Shown in pieces: positions 8,783 to 17,068 of a stretch of DNA of 64,000 nucleotides (its first letter is position 1; every line of letters begins with the position of its first letter). Made by a program: the position numbers and the translations under genes. Under the pieces are notes generated by a model. The model did no database searches. It was given only the letters and a program-made list of their open reading frames with translations, and had not been told where the DNA came from. The stretch comes from Prauserella alba. GTDB lineage: Bacteria; Actinomycetota; Actinomycetes; Mycobacteriales; Pseudonocardiaceae. The stretch spans positions 186,001-250,000 of the forward strand of contig NZ_JAMTCH010000007.1 of NCBI RefSeq assembly GCF_024171735.1, given 5' to 3'.

Positions 8783-9817
8783 TCAGGGAGTCCGGTTCTC
8801 CGGCGGGCAGCCGCACGAGGTCCGGTGGCGCCACGACGGGGGCAGGCGCACCGTCTCCGGTTCGCGATCCGGGTCCTTCAGCCTGGCGAGCAGCAGGCGC
8901 ATCGCCTCGCTGCCCATGTCGGCGACGGACTGGGCGATCGTCGTCAGCGGCGGGTCGACGAGATCGGCCCATTCCGGTTCGTCGAAGCACGCGAGCGCGA
9001 GATCGGTGCCGATCCGCAGCCCGCGCCGCCGTGCCTCGACGACCACTCCCGCGGCCATCGCGTCGTCGGCGGCGAGCACGGCCGTCGGTGGTTCGGGCAG
9101 TTCCAGCAACGACGCCAGTGCCGCGGCGCCGCCGTCGCGGCTGCGGTCACCGGTCGCGACCAGTTCAGGGCTCCACGGCACGCGTGCTCGGCCGAGGCCG
9201 AGCCGGTATCCCAGCACGCGTTCGTCGCTGGTGACCTGGCCTTCCGGGCCGCTGACCAGCCCGATCCGCCGGTGGGCCCGTGCGGCCACGTGTTCGGTGA
9301 GCGCCGACATCGCCTGAATGTTCTCGGGGCCGACCTGATCGATGTCGCTGCGCGTGGTCAGCCGGTCGAGTAGCACGGTCGGCACGTCCGCGGCGAGCAG
9401 CTCGTCGACGACGTCGCGGTCGTCGGGTGCCGACACGAGCACCACGCCCTCGATGCGGTGAGCCCGCAGGGCGCGGACGACGGAACGTTCGGTGTCGGTG
9501 TCGTCGTGGGTGTCGGAGAGCAGCACGGTGTAGCCGGCTGCCGCGGCTTCGCGCTCGACGGCCTGTACGAGCGTGGCGATGTGGGGACTGCCGCTGAGCG
9601 ACACGGCCAGTCCTATCGTCTGCGTCCCGCCTGTGACCAGCGACCGGGCGATGACGTCTCCCGTGTAGCCGGTGCGCTCGACCGCGGCGAGCACCGCTTC
9701 GCGGGTCGCGGGCGCCACGGCTCTGGTGTCGTTCACGACGTGTGACACGGTGGTGATCGACACTCCGGCCAGTTCGGCGATGTCGCGTTGGGTCGGCCGG
9801 CTCGGTCTCTTCGGCAC
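8783..9817 (-). CDS. LacI-family transcriptional regulator
   Basis: A 344-residue LacI/PurR-type repressor. The N-terminal helix-turn-helix (TQRDIAELAGVSITTVSHVVND) includes the hinge-helix position (residues SLVTGGTQTIGLAVS), and a periplasmic-binding-protein fold follows that would bind a sugar or nucleoside. I chose the GTG at 9817 because it directly precedes the conserved PKRPSRPTQRDIAE start; upstream in-frame sequence overlaps the operator-like site and divergent promoter. Divergent from the kinase gene at 9998, its likely target. Confidence 0.88.
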   Translation of the reverse strand: MPKRPSRPTQRDIAELAGVSITTVSHVVNDTRAVAPATREAVLAAVERTGYTGDVIARSLVTGGTQTIGLAVSLSGSPHIATLVQAVEREAAAAGYTVLLSDTHDDTDTERSVVRALRAHRIEGVVLVSAPDDRDVVDELLAADVPTVLLDRLTTRSDIDQVGPENIQAMSALTEHVAARAHRRIGLVSGPEGQVTSDERVLGYRLGLGRARVPWSPELVATGDRSRDGGAAALASLLELPEPPTAVLAADDAMAAGVVVEARRRGLRIGTDLALACFDEPEWADLVDPPLTTIAQSVADMGSEAMRLLLARLKDPDREPETVRLPPSWRHRTSCGCPPENRTP

Positions 9818-9846
9818 GGGGACGACGGACTCCTTCCCGATCGGCG

Positions 9847-9858
9847 GCAAGCGTTTGC
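9847..9858. promoter_or_regulatory. LacI-type operator candidate
   Basis: GCAAGCGTTTGC, a near-perfect palindrome with a central CG, matching the GCAAnCGnTTGC pattern of LacI-family operators (one asymmetric position). It lies 29 bases upstream of the LacI-type start and in the divergent gap to the kinase gene, so it could serve autoregulation and control of the kinase. Confidence 0.55.
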
Positions 9859-9997
9859 GCACTCGATTGCGCGGCACCATACCGCTGCCTACCGTCGATC
9901 CTGATCGACACCCGGTGCGGCGGTGGGGCACGCGACCCGGCCGGTGCAGGGGGTCGGCGAGCCGGCGTTGCGATGCAGGGGTCATGATGGGAGCGAG

Positions 9998-10633
9998 ATG
10001 ACGACGTTTGATGATCTGCTGGCGCGCGCCGAGGCGCTCGCCGCATCCGGCGGCAGGCGTGTGCTGGGCATCGCGGGATGCCCGGCTTCCGGCAAGACGA
10101 CCTTGGCGTGGCGACTGGCGGGCGCGCTCGGCAACCGCGCGAAGGTGGTCGGCATGGACGGCTTCCACCTCGCGCAGGTGGAGCTCGCCAGGCTGGGCAA
10201 CGCCGACCGCAAGGGCGCACCGGATACGTTCGACGGCCCCGGGTACGTCCACCTGGTGCGCAGGCTGGCCGCGGGTGACGAGCGCGTCTACGCGCCGGAG
10301 TTCCGCAGGGAGATCGAGGAGCCCATCGCGGGTGCCGTCGCCGTGCCCGAGGACGTGCCGCTCGTGATCACCGAGGGCAACTATCTGCTGCTCGACACCG
10401 AACCGTGGGCGCAACTCCGGCCGCTGCTGAACGAGGCGTGGTTCCTGGAGCCGGACGAGCAGGTGCGCCTCGAACGGCTCGTGTCGCGGCACCGCAAGTA
10501 CGGCCGATCGCTCGTCGAGGCGCAGCAGCGCGCGTGGGGTTCGGACCAGCGCAACGCCGACCTCGTCGCGCCGAGTGCCGCCCGTGCCGACCTCGTCGTC
10601 AAGGACATGGAGCTGCCTACCTTCGCGGTGTGA
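9998..10633 (+). CDS. nucleoside/sugar kinase-like P-loop protein
   Basis: A 211-residue P-loop kinase of the uridine kinase/pantothenate kinase superfamily. Walker A is GCPASGKTT (27-35). The substrate-side motif is VGMDGFHL, then the FDGPGY element, and the segment VITEGNYLLLD is the conserved second acidic motif of the family. The acceptor may be a nucleoside, pantothenate-like compound or sugar. The divergent LacI-type gene makes a catabolic sugar or nucleoside plausible. Start: ATG with a weak GAGCGAG upstream. Confidence 0.82.
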   Translation: MTTFDDLLARAEALAASGGRRVLGIAGCPASGKTTLAWRLAGALGNRAKVVGMDGFHLAQVELARLGNADRKGAPDTFDGPGYVHLVRRLAAGDERVYAPEFRREIEEPIAGAVAVPEDVPLVITEGNYLLLDTEPWAQLRPLLNEAWFLEPDEQVRLERLVSRHRKYGRSLVEAQQRAWGSDQRNADLVAPSAARADLVVKDMELPTFAV

Positions 10634-10649
10634 CCCCGGCCGAAGCCGG

Positions 10650-10708
10650 TTGTCCACAGGCCTGGGGACAAGTGTGAGTTATCCACAGGCCTGTCCACAC
10701 GTGGATTG
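10650..10708. other. cluster of DnaA-box-like sequences
   Basis: Within 59 bases are TTGTCCACA (10650-10658, the actinomycete DnaA-box consensus), TTATCCACA (10679-10687, the E. coli consensus), CTGTCCACA (10691-10699), and on the other strand TTGTCCCCA (10663-10671) and a weaker CAATCCACG (10700-10708). It is intergenic. No dnaA, dnaN or rep gene is in the window, so this is not presented as oriC. Confidence 0.6.
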
Positions 10709-10811
10709 CAGTTTGCAGGTGCTGCGCCGCCGGGCGAGAAACGCTTCGCGGGGCGGGAGGGCGTGGAGTAGCCTGGGCGGCGGCCTGCTGCCGTTCTTGG
10801 GAGTCCACGAC

Positions 10812-10829
10812 ATGCTGGGTGACGCCTGA
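10812..10829 (+). other. five-codon mini-ORF in the ABC-F leader
   Basis: ATG-CTG-GGT-GAC-GCC-TGA, preceded at eight bases by GGGAG. A TAGCCT -10-like box lies at 10769-10774. It could be a translated upstream ORF in the leader of the ABC-F gene. The evidence is position and ribosome-binding site only. Confidence 0.25.
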
Positions 10830-10847
10830 CCGCTCCGCGTTGATCAG

Positions 10848-10915
10848 CTTGCGTCGATGTCGCACTTGCGTCGTCGAACAGCTTGCGTCGATATCCAGCT
10901 TGCGTCGATGTCACG
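10848..10915. repeat. four 17-bp tandem repeats (iteron-like)
   Basis: Four contiguous 17-bp units starting at 10848, 10865, 10882 and 10899. All begin CTTGCGTCG; three continue GAT(A/G)TC and one diverges (TCGAACAG). They lie about 140 bases after the DnaA-box-like cluster and 80 bases before the ABC-F gene. Confidence 0.8.
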
Positions 10916-10995
10916 GCGTGCGCCGATCCGCGGAGTAGCCACCGCTGGTGGCCGCCAGTCCGCGTCCGCGTCACTCGACTCCCGAGGTATCAGCC

Positions 10996-12753
10996 GTGTC
11001 CCATGCTTCTTCCGGCTCGCCGTCCGTCCCCGGATCGGCCGCGACGAGTTCGTCGCCGTCGATCGTCTGCTCGCACCTGTCGTTCTCGTGGCCCGACGAC
11101 ACTCCGTTGTTCGACGATCTCTCGCTGGCCGTCGGCCCGGGTCGCACCGGCCTCGTCGCGCCGAACGGGTCGGGCAAGAGCACACTCCTCGCCCTCATCG
11201 CGGGGCTGCGAAGGCCGAGTTCGGGCACGGTCACCGTCGACGGGGTGCTCGGCCACCTGCCGCAGACGCTGCCGTACCGCGGTGACCTGACGGTGGCCGA
11301 CGTGCTGGGTGTCGCGCCCGTGCTGGCTGCGCTGGCCGCGGTCGAGGCCGGTGACGTCGACGAACGCCACTTCACCGTGATCGGCAACGACTGGGACGTC
11401 GAACAGCGGTCCACGGCGCAGCTCGACCGGCTCGGTCTCACGGGCGTCGAGCTGACGCGGCCGCTGCACACGTTGTCGGGCGGGCAGATCACGGCGCTCG
11501 GGCTCGCCGCGGAACTGCTCGCCGAGCCGGATGTCCTGCTGCTCGACGAGCCGACCAACAACCTCGACGCCGACGTGCGGCACCGGCTCTACGACGTGTT
11601 GGACGGCTGGTCGGGCTGCCTGCTCGTGGTCAGTCACGACCGCGCACTGCTCGACCGGATGGACCGTATCGCCGAGCTCGACGGCGGCGAGGTTCGCTTC
11701 TTCGGCGGCGGTTACACGGCGTACGAGGAGGCGGTCGACGCGGAACAGCAGACGGCTCAGCAACGGATCCGCACCGCGAAACAGCAGGTCAAGCGTGAGA
11801 AGCGGGAGATGCAGCAGGCTCGCGAGCGTGCCGATCGGCGGGCGAGCACCGGTTCGAGGAAAGCCGCCGAGGCGGGCCTGCCGAAGATCGTCGCCGGGGA
11901 GCTGAAACGTAAGGCGCAGGTTTCGGCGGCCAAGACCGACGACGTGCACGGCGCCCGCCTCACGCAGGCGCGCGCACGCCTCGACGATGCTCAGCGCTCG
12001 CTGCGCGACGACGACACGATCGTCGTCGACCTGCCGCAGACCAGCCTGCCCGCGGGGCGAACCGTGTTCGACGGCGAAGGCATCCGCGTGCGTGAGCTGT
12101 TCGACCCCGACCCGGTGGCCGGCCCCGACCGGGTGGTCGAGGCCGAGCCGGCGGTCGAGGCCGAGCCCGGCGGTGGAGCAGCCGAGGCGGCCGGTGTCGT
12201 CGTCGAGCCCGGGCTGGACCTGTCGATCCGTGGGCCCGAGCGAATCGTGCTGACCGGGCCGAACGGGTCCGGAAAGTCGACGTTGCTACGGGTGATCAGC
12301 GGAGACCTCGCCCCTGACGGCGGCCGGGTTCGGCGGCTCGACGGGCGGGTGGCGCAGCTGACGCAGCGACTCGACGTGCTGGATGCCGACCGCTCGGTGG
12401 CCGAGAACCTCGAGGTGTTCGCGCCGTCGATGCCGCCCGTCGACAGGATGAATCTGCTCGCGCGGTTCCTGTTCAGGGGTGACGGCGCCCGGCGTCCGGT
12501 GCGGTCCCTTTCGGGTGGCGAGCTGTTGCGGGCCACGCTGGTGTGCACGTTGTTCGCCGAACCCGCGCCGCAGTTGCTGCTGCTCGACGAGCCGACGAAC
12601 AACCTGGACCTCGTCAGCGTCGGTCAGCTGGAGAGCGCGCTGCGGTCGTACGAGGGTGCGCTCGTGGTCGTCAGTCACGACGAACGCTTCCTGTCAGCCG
12701 TCCGGCCGACGCGCCGCCTCGACCTGCGTCACGGAACGTTGCGCGAGGAGTAG
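10996..12753 (+). CDS. ABC-F family ATPase (ribosome-protection type)
   Basis: A 585-residue protein with two ABC domains and no membrane segment. The first has Walker A APNGSGKST, signature LSGGQ and Walker B LLLDEPTNN; the second GPNGSGKST, LSGGE and LLLDEPTNN. The roughly 90-residue charged linker between them (QTAQQRIRTAKQQVKREKREMQQ...) is the P-site interaction motif region of ABC-F proteins. Members either protect the ribosome from macrolides, lincosamides or pleuromutilins or act as translation factors. The acidic insertion (VVEAEPAVEAEPGG) before domain 2 is unusual. The GTG at 10996 has GAGG eight bases upstream; an earlier in-frame start at 10948 lacks one. Confidence 0.85.
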   Translation: MSHASSGSPSVPGSAATSSSPSIVCSHLSFSWPDDTPLFDDLSLAVGPGRTGLVAPNGSGKSTLLALIAGLRRPSSGTVTVDGVLGHLPQTLPYRGDLTVADVLGVAPVLAALAAVEAGDVDERHFTVIGNDWDVEQRSTAQLDRLGLTGVELTRPLHTLSGGQITALGLAAELLAEPDVLLLDEPTNNLDADVRHRLYDVLDGWSGCLLVVSHDRALLDRMDRIAELDGGEVRFFGGGYTAYEEAVDAEQQTAQQRIRTAKQQVKREKREMQQARERADRRASTGSRKAAEAGLPKIVAGELKRKAQVSAAKTDDVHGARLTQARARLDDAQRSLRDDDTIVVDLPQTSLPAGRTVFDGEGIRVRELFDPDPVAGPDRVVEAEPAVEAEPGGGAAEAAGVVVEPGLDLSIRGPERIVLTGPNGSGKSTLLRVISGDLAPDGGRVRRLDGRVAQLTQRLDVLDADRSVAENLEVFAPSMPPVDRMNLLARFLFRGDGARRPVRSLSGGELLRATLVCTLFAEPAPQLLLLDEPTNNLDLVSVGQLESALRSYEGALVVVSHDERFLSAVRPTRRLDLRHGTLREE

Positions 12754-12761
12754 GCCGTGAC

Positions 12762-12814
12762 GCCCCCAAGGGCACCTTTGGCGCACTCAACGCCACCAAG
12801 GTGCCCTTGGGGGC
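12762..12814. repeat. A-form hairpin repeat between ABC-F and DedA genes
   Basis: Inverted repeat with arms based on GCCCCCAAGGGCACCTT; loop region GGCGCACTCAACGCCA. It starts nine bases after the ABC-F stop and lies 33 bases before the converging DedA stop, so it could terminate both transcripts. Confidence 0.9.
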
Positions 12815-12846
12815 AAGCAACGCTGGTCTGGTCGGGTGTCGCCCGG

Positions 12847-13515
12847 TCAGGCGGGGTTCTCGGCGTCCGCCGTGGGCTTGCGGGTCTCCTTGCGGTAGCG
12901 GATCACGCCGTAGACGGTGCTGACGATGCAGAACACGACGCTGACCCAGATCAGGCCCTCGGTGAGCCACGGCATGTGGGAGATCAGGCCCGCGCCGTAG
13001 AAACCGATGAGGACGAGCGTCGGCACCCAGATGATGGCGCCCACCGTGGTCGACGCCATGAATCGCCGCATCTCCATCTGCGCGGCGCCGGCCAGCATGG
13101 GCGCGACCGTCCGCACGTACGGGATCCATCGTGCCGCGACGATCGCGAGGAAACCCCAGCGTTGGAGGAACGCGTGCGCCCGGTCGAGGTTGCGCTGGTT
13201 GAGGACCTTGCCGTCCCGGCCCGCGACGAACCGGGTTCCGGTGCGGTCGCCGACGAAGTAGCCGACCCGGTTGCCCACGATCGCCGCCAGGAGTCCCGCC
13301 AGTGCCATCGCCCACACCTCGACGTCGCTGGCGCCGTCCTGCGCCAGGATGAGGCCTGCGATGAACAGCAGCGAGTCGCCCGGCAGGAACAAGCCCAGGA
13401 TCAACGCGCACTCGATGAACACGAAGCCGAGCACGACGATCCACAGCAGCACCGGCCCGACCGTCGCGAGCCAGTCCAAGCCGAAGCCGGCGCCCATCGC
13501 GTACGCACCACTCAC
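12847..13515 (-). CDS. DedA-family membrane protein
   Basis: Integral membrane protein of the DedA/VTT family, about 222 residues with roughly five helices. Diagnostic segments are FIECALILGLFLPGDSLLF, the GNRVGYFVGDRTG motif and RWIPYVRTVAPMLAG, which carries the conserved FxRxxP/G-like arginine proline pair. Family members transport or flip membrane lipids such as undecaprenyl phosphate. The start is uncertain: GTG 13515 is favoured because TACGCT sits eight bases upstream, but ATG 13497 is also possible. Confidence 0.85.
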   Translation of the reverse strand: MSGAYAMGAGFGLDWLATVGPVLLWIVVLGFVFIECALILGLFLPGDSLLFIAGLILAQDGASDVEVWAMALAGLLAAIVGNRVGYFVGDRTGTRFVAGRDGKVLNQRNLDRAHAFLQRWGFLAIVAARWIPYVRTVAPMLAGAAQMEMRRFMASTTVGAIIWVPTLVLIGFYGAGLISHMPWLTEGLIWVSVVFCIVSTVYGVIRYRKETRKPTADAENPA

Positions 13516-13602
13516 AGCGACCCAGCGTACGTGGCCGCGTCGGCGTATCACCCGCAAGTACCGAAATCAGTGTCTCGCGGGCCGGATCACCGACGCGAAA
13601 TG

Positions 13603-14424
13603 TCACATCTCGGGGAGCTGTTCGCCCTGGACGAGCTGCAAGTCGATCTCCACTTTGACGGTGGTGCCGACCGCGGCGACACCGGCGCGAACCATCGCGT
13701 TGTAGTTGATCGCGAAGTCGTCACGGCGCAGCTGAGTCTCGGCGTGGAACGCGGCGCGGGTGCCACCCCACGGGTCCGGCCCGTAGCCGCCGTAGGTCAT
13801 CTCGAGCGTGACCGGCTTGCGTTCCCCGTGCAGGGTGAGCTCGCCCTCCATGGTCCACTCGGCCGAACCCCGCTGGACGAGACCGGTGCTGACGAAGTCG
13901 ATCGTCGGGAAGCCCGCCACGTCGAGGAACTCGGCCGAGCGCAGGTGGTCGTCGCGCATCTTGATGCCGGTGTCGATGGTGTCGGCGCTGATCCGGGCGT
14001 GCACGACCGACTGCTCGACCGGCCTGGCGATGTCCACCCGTCCCTGCACCTCACCGAACCGGCCCCTGATGCTGGAGATGCCGAGGTGGCGCGCAGCGAA
14101 CTGCACGGACGAGTGCATCGGGTCGATCACCCACGGTCCGGTGGGCGGCAGTTCGATGGCGCCCTCCTCCGGTTCGAGGACGATCTCGCCGAGTTCGGCC
14201 CCGCCCGTGCTGCCGACCTGGGCCGTGCGGGCGACGGGCAGGTAGCCGGCCGCGGTGACGACCGCCGTGTAGACGCCGGGGTCGAGCAGGCCGGTGCCCA
14301 GCGCGCCCTGGGCGTCGGCGGTGGCGTGTGCGGCCTGCCGTCCGCTGAGGTCGGTGATGGTGAGGACGGCGTGCTCGATTCCCCAGCCGTCGGTCGTGCG
14401 GACGGTGGCGGACAGTCCGGGCAT
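13603..14424 (-). CDS. YceI-family protein with N-terminal carboxypeptidase-regulatory-like domain
   Basis: 273 residues. Residues 1-85 look like a beta-sandwich carboxypeptidase-regulatory-like repeat (TDGWGIEHAVLTITDLSGRQ, LDPGVYTAVVTAAGYLPV). Residues 95-270 are a YceI lipocalin-like domain (WVIDPMHSSVQFAARHLGISSIRGRF, then DDHLRSAEFLDVAGFPTIDFVS, ending FAINYNAMVRAG). YceI domains bind isoprenoid-like lipids. There is no signal peptide, so this version is probably cytoplasmic. AAGGGAA lies upstream of the ATG. Confidence 0.88.
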   Translation of the reverse strand: MPGLSATVRTTDGWGIEHAVLTITDLSGRQAAHATADAQGALGTGLLDPGVYTAVVTAAGYLPVARTAQVGSTGGAELGEIVLEPEEGAIELPPTGPWVIDPMHSSVQFAARHLGISSIRGRFGEVQGRVDIARPVEQSVVHARISADTIDTGIKMRDDHLRSAEFLDVAGFPTIDFVSTGLVQRGSAEWTMEGELTLHGERKPVTLEMTYGGYGPDPWGGTRAAFHAETQLRRDDFAINYNAMVRAGVAAVGTTVKVEIDLQLVQGEQLPEM

Positions 14425-14787
14425 CAGAGGTCGTTTCCCTTCACTCGCGTGAGCACGTGTTCGTACCCCGGCCGGTCGTCGTGGGGTGGCTATGCCTTCG
14501 CCCTGCGGACGTCGTCGGTGAACTCGACGTCACGCGGCGCGGTACCGCCGGCACGGTCGGCGTCGGCGGCGTCGTGGGTGTCGGCGTCGTCGCTGCCGGC
14601 GGGCGGAGCCGTCCCCCGCGGACGGCGAGGACGTAGCGGTCCGCGCCGACTGCGGTGAGTGAAGGGCTGCCATCCGTTCGTGTGATGCTAGCGCTGATCA
14701 TGACGGCACCGGAATCGGCCGGTGTCGCCGCCGGACCCGCGTTCCCGCCCCTCGGCGAGGTCGGTCCGCGTGCGGCGGATGCCCCGG
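14425..14787. other. intergenic region without a supported gene
   Basis: 363 bases between the YceI-type start and the MarR-type stop. The minus strand carries open frames rich in Pro/Thr/Asp. One of them ends in DVEFTDDVRRAKA just before the YceI-type gene and switches frame relative to the upstream ADRYVLAVRGGR segment. This could be a decayed or frameshifted small gene, but I cannot support a product. Confidence 0.3.
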
Positions 14788-15399
14788 TCAAGCCCGGTTC
14801 CCGGGCGCGGCGTCGCCACGTTCCGGGTCGTCTCCGCCGGGCGTGCGGTCGCCCGGGCCGCCACCACTGCTCTCGGGGGCGCTGCTCTCGGGGGTGTCGT
14901 TCTCCTCACCGTCGTTGTTCTCGGTGGTTTCGCTCAGGCCCTGCTGGAACTGTTCGATCTCGGCGTTGAGCCGGTCGAGCAGGGAGGCGACGGCGACGCG
15001 GTCCTCCCGCGGCCAGTCCTGCAGCATCGAGGCGATCCACTGCGCGCGCAGCTTGCGGTTCTCCTCGAACACGCGCAGCCCTTCGCCTGTCGGTGCGAGC
15101 AGGGTGGCCCGCCCGTCCTCGGGGTCGGCGGTGCGTTCCACCAGCCCGTGCTGCACGAGTGTGCTGCTCTGCCTGCTGACGGTGGAGATGTCCGAGTGCA
15201 GGGCGTCGGCGAGTGCGGACGTGCGTTGCGGACCGTTGTTGACCAGGTAGAACAGAATCGCGTAAGCGGCTCGTTCGATGCCGTCCGGGCCGATCTTGGA
15301 CAGGTAGGATTTCGTCTTCGCCATCGCTCGGTAGAACCGCACGAGCTGGCCGCCGAGCGCGTCCGCGACGTCGAGGTCGTCCTGGGAGGGAACTGTCAT
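14788..15399 (-). CDS. MarR-family transcriptional regulator
   Basis: 203 residues. The winged helix spans about 35-125, with recognition region TSALADALHSDISTVSRQSSTLVQHGLV and wing RTADPEDGRATLLAPTGEG. The last 50 residues are an acidic, Gly/Pro-rich tail unusual for MarR proteins. Such regulators usually repress efflux or detoxification genes in response to small aromatic ligands. No pump gene is adjacent, and the regulator is divergent from the FAD-linked oxidase at 15611. Confidence 0.85.
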   Translation of the reverse strand: MTVPSQDDLDVADALGGQLVRFYRAMAKTKSYLSKIGPDGIERAAYAILFYLVNNGPQRTSALADALHSDISTVSRQSSTLVQHGLVERTADPEDGRATLLAPTGEGLRVFEENRKLRAQWIASMLQDWPREDRVAVASLLDRLNAEIEQFQQGLSETTENNDGEENDTPESSAPESSGGGPGDRTPGGDDPERGDAAPGNRA

Positions 15400-15495
15400 G
15401 GGGTGGTCTTTCGCCGCGGGGTCGGTGGCTCCTCGTCGGGGCCGGCCGTCACCTCGGACCGGCCGGGAACGGGAATCCGGGGCACGGCCCCCTTT

Positions 15496-15524
15496 TATTT
15501 GACGTGTACAACTATCTTACCGCA
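15496..15524. promoter_or_regulatory. AT-rich promoter with MarR-type operator candidate
   Basis: An AT-rich island in GC-rich DNA with TTGACGTGTACAACTATCTT. TTG...CAA half-sites flank GTGTA, and GTACAACTAT resembles MarR sites of the AGTTGTACA type. It lies between the divergent MarR-type and oxidase genes. Confidence 0.45.
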
Positions 15525-15610
15525 GCCGGTGACGTTCGGGCAGGTCCGATCGACACCGGCTGTTGTGAAGGACGGCACGTACTTACCGGTTCGGGTGAGG
15601 CCGGATTACG

Positions 15611-17023
15611 GTGCAGATCATGGCCAGTACCTCCCCGGCCGGCACCGTAGCCGGTCTCGTGGACCTGCTCACCGCTCGCCTCGGTACCTCCGGCGTGCTC
15701 ACCGACCCCGACGTCATGGCGGCCTACTCGCGTGACCGTCTGCCGCTCGCGCCCTCCGGCACCCCGCTCGCCGTCGCGCTGCCGTCGTCCACCGAGGAGG
15801 TGCAGGCCGTTGTCCGTGCGTGCGCCGACGCGGGGGTGCCGGTCGTGCCACGCGGAGCGGGCAGCGGGTTGTGCGGCGGCGCCAACGCGCTCGACGGCTG
15901 TGTCGTCCTGGCGCTGACCCGGATGAACCGGATCGTCGAGGTCGATGCGGCCAACCGGGTCGCCGTCGTCGAACCCGGTGTCGTCAACGCCGACCTGCGC
16001 GAGGCCGTCGCCGCCCACGACCTGTTCTATCCGCCGGATCCCGCAAGCTACGACTTCTGCACCCTCGGCGGCAATCTCGCCACCAACGCGGGCGGCCTGT
16101 GCTGTGTGAAGTACGGCGTGACGAGCGATTCGGTGCTGGGGCTCGACGTGGTGCTCGCCGACGGATCGCTGCTGCGGACCGGCAGGCGCACCGTCAAAGG
16201 CGTCGCCGGCTACGACCTGACGAAGCTGTTCGTCGGCAGTGAGGGCACGCTCGGCGTGATCACCCGGGCGACGCTGGCGCTGCGGCCGTTGCCGCAGGCA
16301 CCCGGCACGCTCGTCGCCTCGTTCGCCGACACCGCCGACGCGGGCACCGCGGTCACCAGGATCGTGGGCGAGGGTCTCGTGCCGTCGCTGATGGAGATCA
16401 TGGACGCCACGACCGTGCGCGCCGTCGAACAGCACCTCGGCACGGATCTCGGCAGCGGTGACGGCGGCGGCACCTTGCTGCTGTGTCAGTCGGACGCGGG
16501 CGGCGAGGCGGCGTCCCGTGAGCTGGCCGCACTGGAACGCGTGTGCTCCGAATCGGGCGCCGCGCTGGTGCACGCCACGACCGACGTCGCCGAAGGGGGC
16601 CTGCTGATGCAGGCGAGGCGCTCGGTGCATCCGGCGATCGAGAGCATGGGCGCCCAGCACATGATCGACGACGTGTGTGTCCCGCGGACCCGCATCGCCG
16701 AACTGATCGACGGCTGCGCTCGGATCTCCGAGGACGTCGGCCTGCGCATCGTCGTCAACGGACATGCGGGCGACGGCAACATGCACCCCACCGTGATCTA
16801 CGACGGCGACGACGAGTTCGCCCGTGCGCGGCAGGCGTTCGACGCGATCTGCGAACTCGGTCTGTCGCTCGGTGGCACGGTCAGCGGCGAGCACGGCATC
16901 GGCAAGTTCAAGCAGGACCTGCTGGCCCGCGAACTCGGCCCCGTGGGGCTGCGCGTGCACCGCGACATCCGCCGAGCGCTCGACCCGCACGGCGTCTTCA
17001 ACCCCGGCTCGATGTTCGAGTGA
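15611..17023 (+). CDS. FAD-binding oxidoreductase (GlcD / D-lactate dehydrogenase type)
   Basis: A 470-residue flavoprotein. The N-terminal PCMH-type FAD domain includes PSSTEEVQAVVRACADAGVPVVPRGAGSG and LGGNLATNAGGLCC. The C-terminal FAD-oxidase domain ends GTVSGEHGIGKFKQDLL...DPHGVFNPGSMF, with the histidines of NGHAGDGNMHP for catalysis. The length and motifs fit glycolate oxidase subunit D or D-lactate dehydrogenase. The start may be GTG 15611 or ATG 15620. Confidence 0.9.
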   Translation: MQIMASTSPAGTVAGLVDLLTARLGTSGVLTDPDVMAAYSRDRLPLAPSGTPLAVALPSSTEEVQAVVRACADAGVPVVPRGAGSGLCGGANALDGCVVLALTRMNRIVEVDAANRVAVVEPGVVNADLREAVAAHDLFYPPDPASYDFCTLGGNLATNAGGLCCVKYGVTSDSVLGLDVVLADGSLLRTGRRTVKGVAGYDLTKLFVGSEGTLGVITRATLALRPLPQAPGTLVASFADTADAGTAVTRIVGEGLVPSLMEIMDATTVRAVEQHLGTDLGSGDGGGTLLLCQSDAGGEAASRELAALERVCSESGAALVHATTDVAEGGLLMQARRSVHPAIESMGAQHMIDDVCVPRTRIAELIDGCARISEDVGLRIVVNGHAGDGNMHPTVIYDGDDEFARARQAFDAICELGLSLGGTVSGEHGIGKFKQDLLARELGPVGLRVHRDIRRALDPHGVFNPGSMFE

Positions 17024-17068
17024 TGAATTGCGGCGATCTGCGTCGCGGTGCGGGTGGGCAGCCCGGCG

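Noticed and set aside
6517..9234. A 905-codon open frame on the plus strand opposite the molybdopterin oxidoreductase and LacI genes
   Set aside because: Its protein is Arg/Gly/Ala/His-rich without domains, while the opposite strand carries well-defined families. Long antisense frames are expected in GC-rich actinomycete DNA.
8783..10657. A longer LacI-type reading starting at 10657
   Set aside because: It would overlap the divergent kinase gene and the operator palindrome; the conserved DNA-binding domain begins right after the GTG at 9817.
10650..10708. Chromosomal oriC
   Set aside because: The sites are suggestive, but dnaA and dnaN are absent and oriC normally has many more boxes in a longer gap.
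14441..14791. A 116-codon minus-strand frame between the YceI-type and MarR-type genes
   Set aside because: It overlaps the MarR-type stop, is rich in Pro/Thr/Ser, and a more protein-like tail lies in another frame. Recorded as unassigned DNA.
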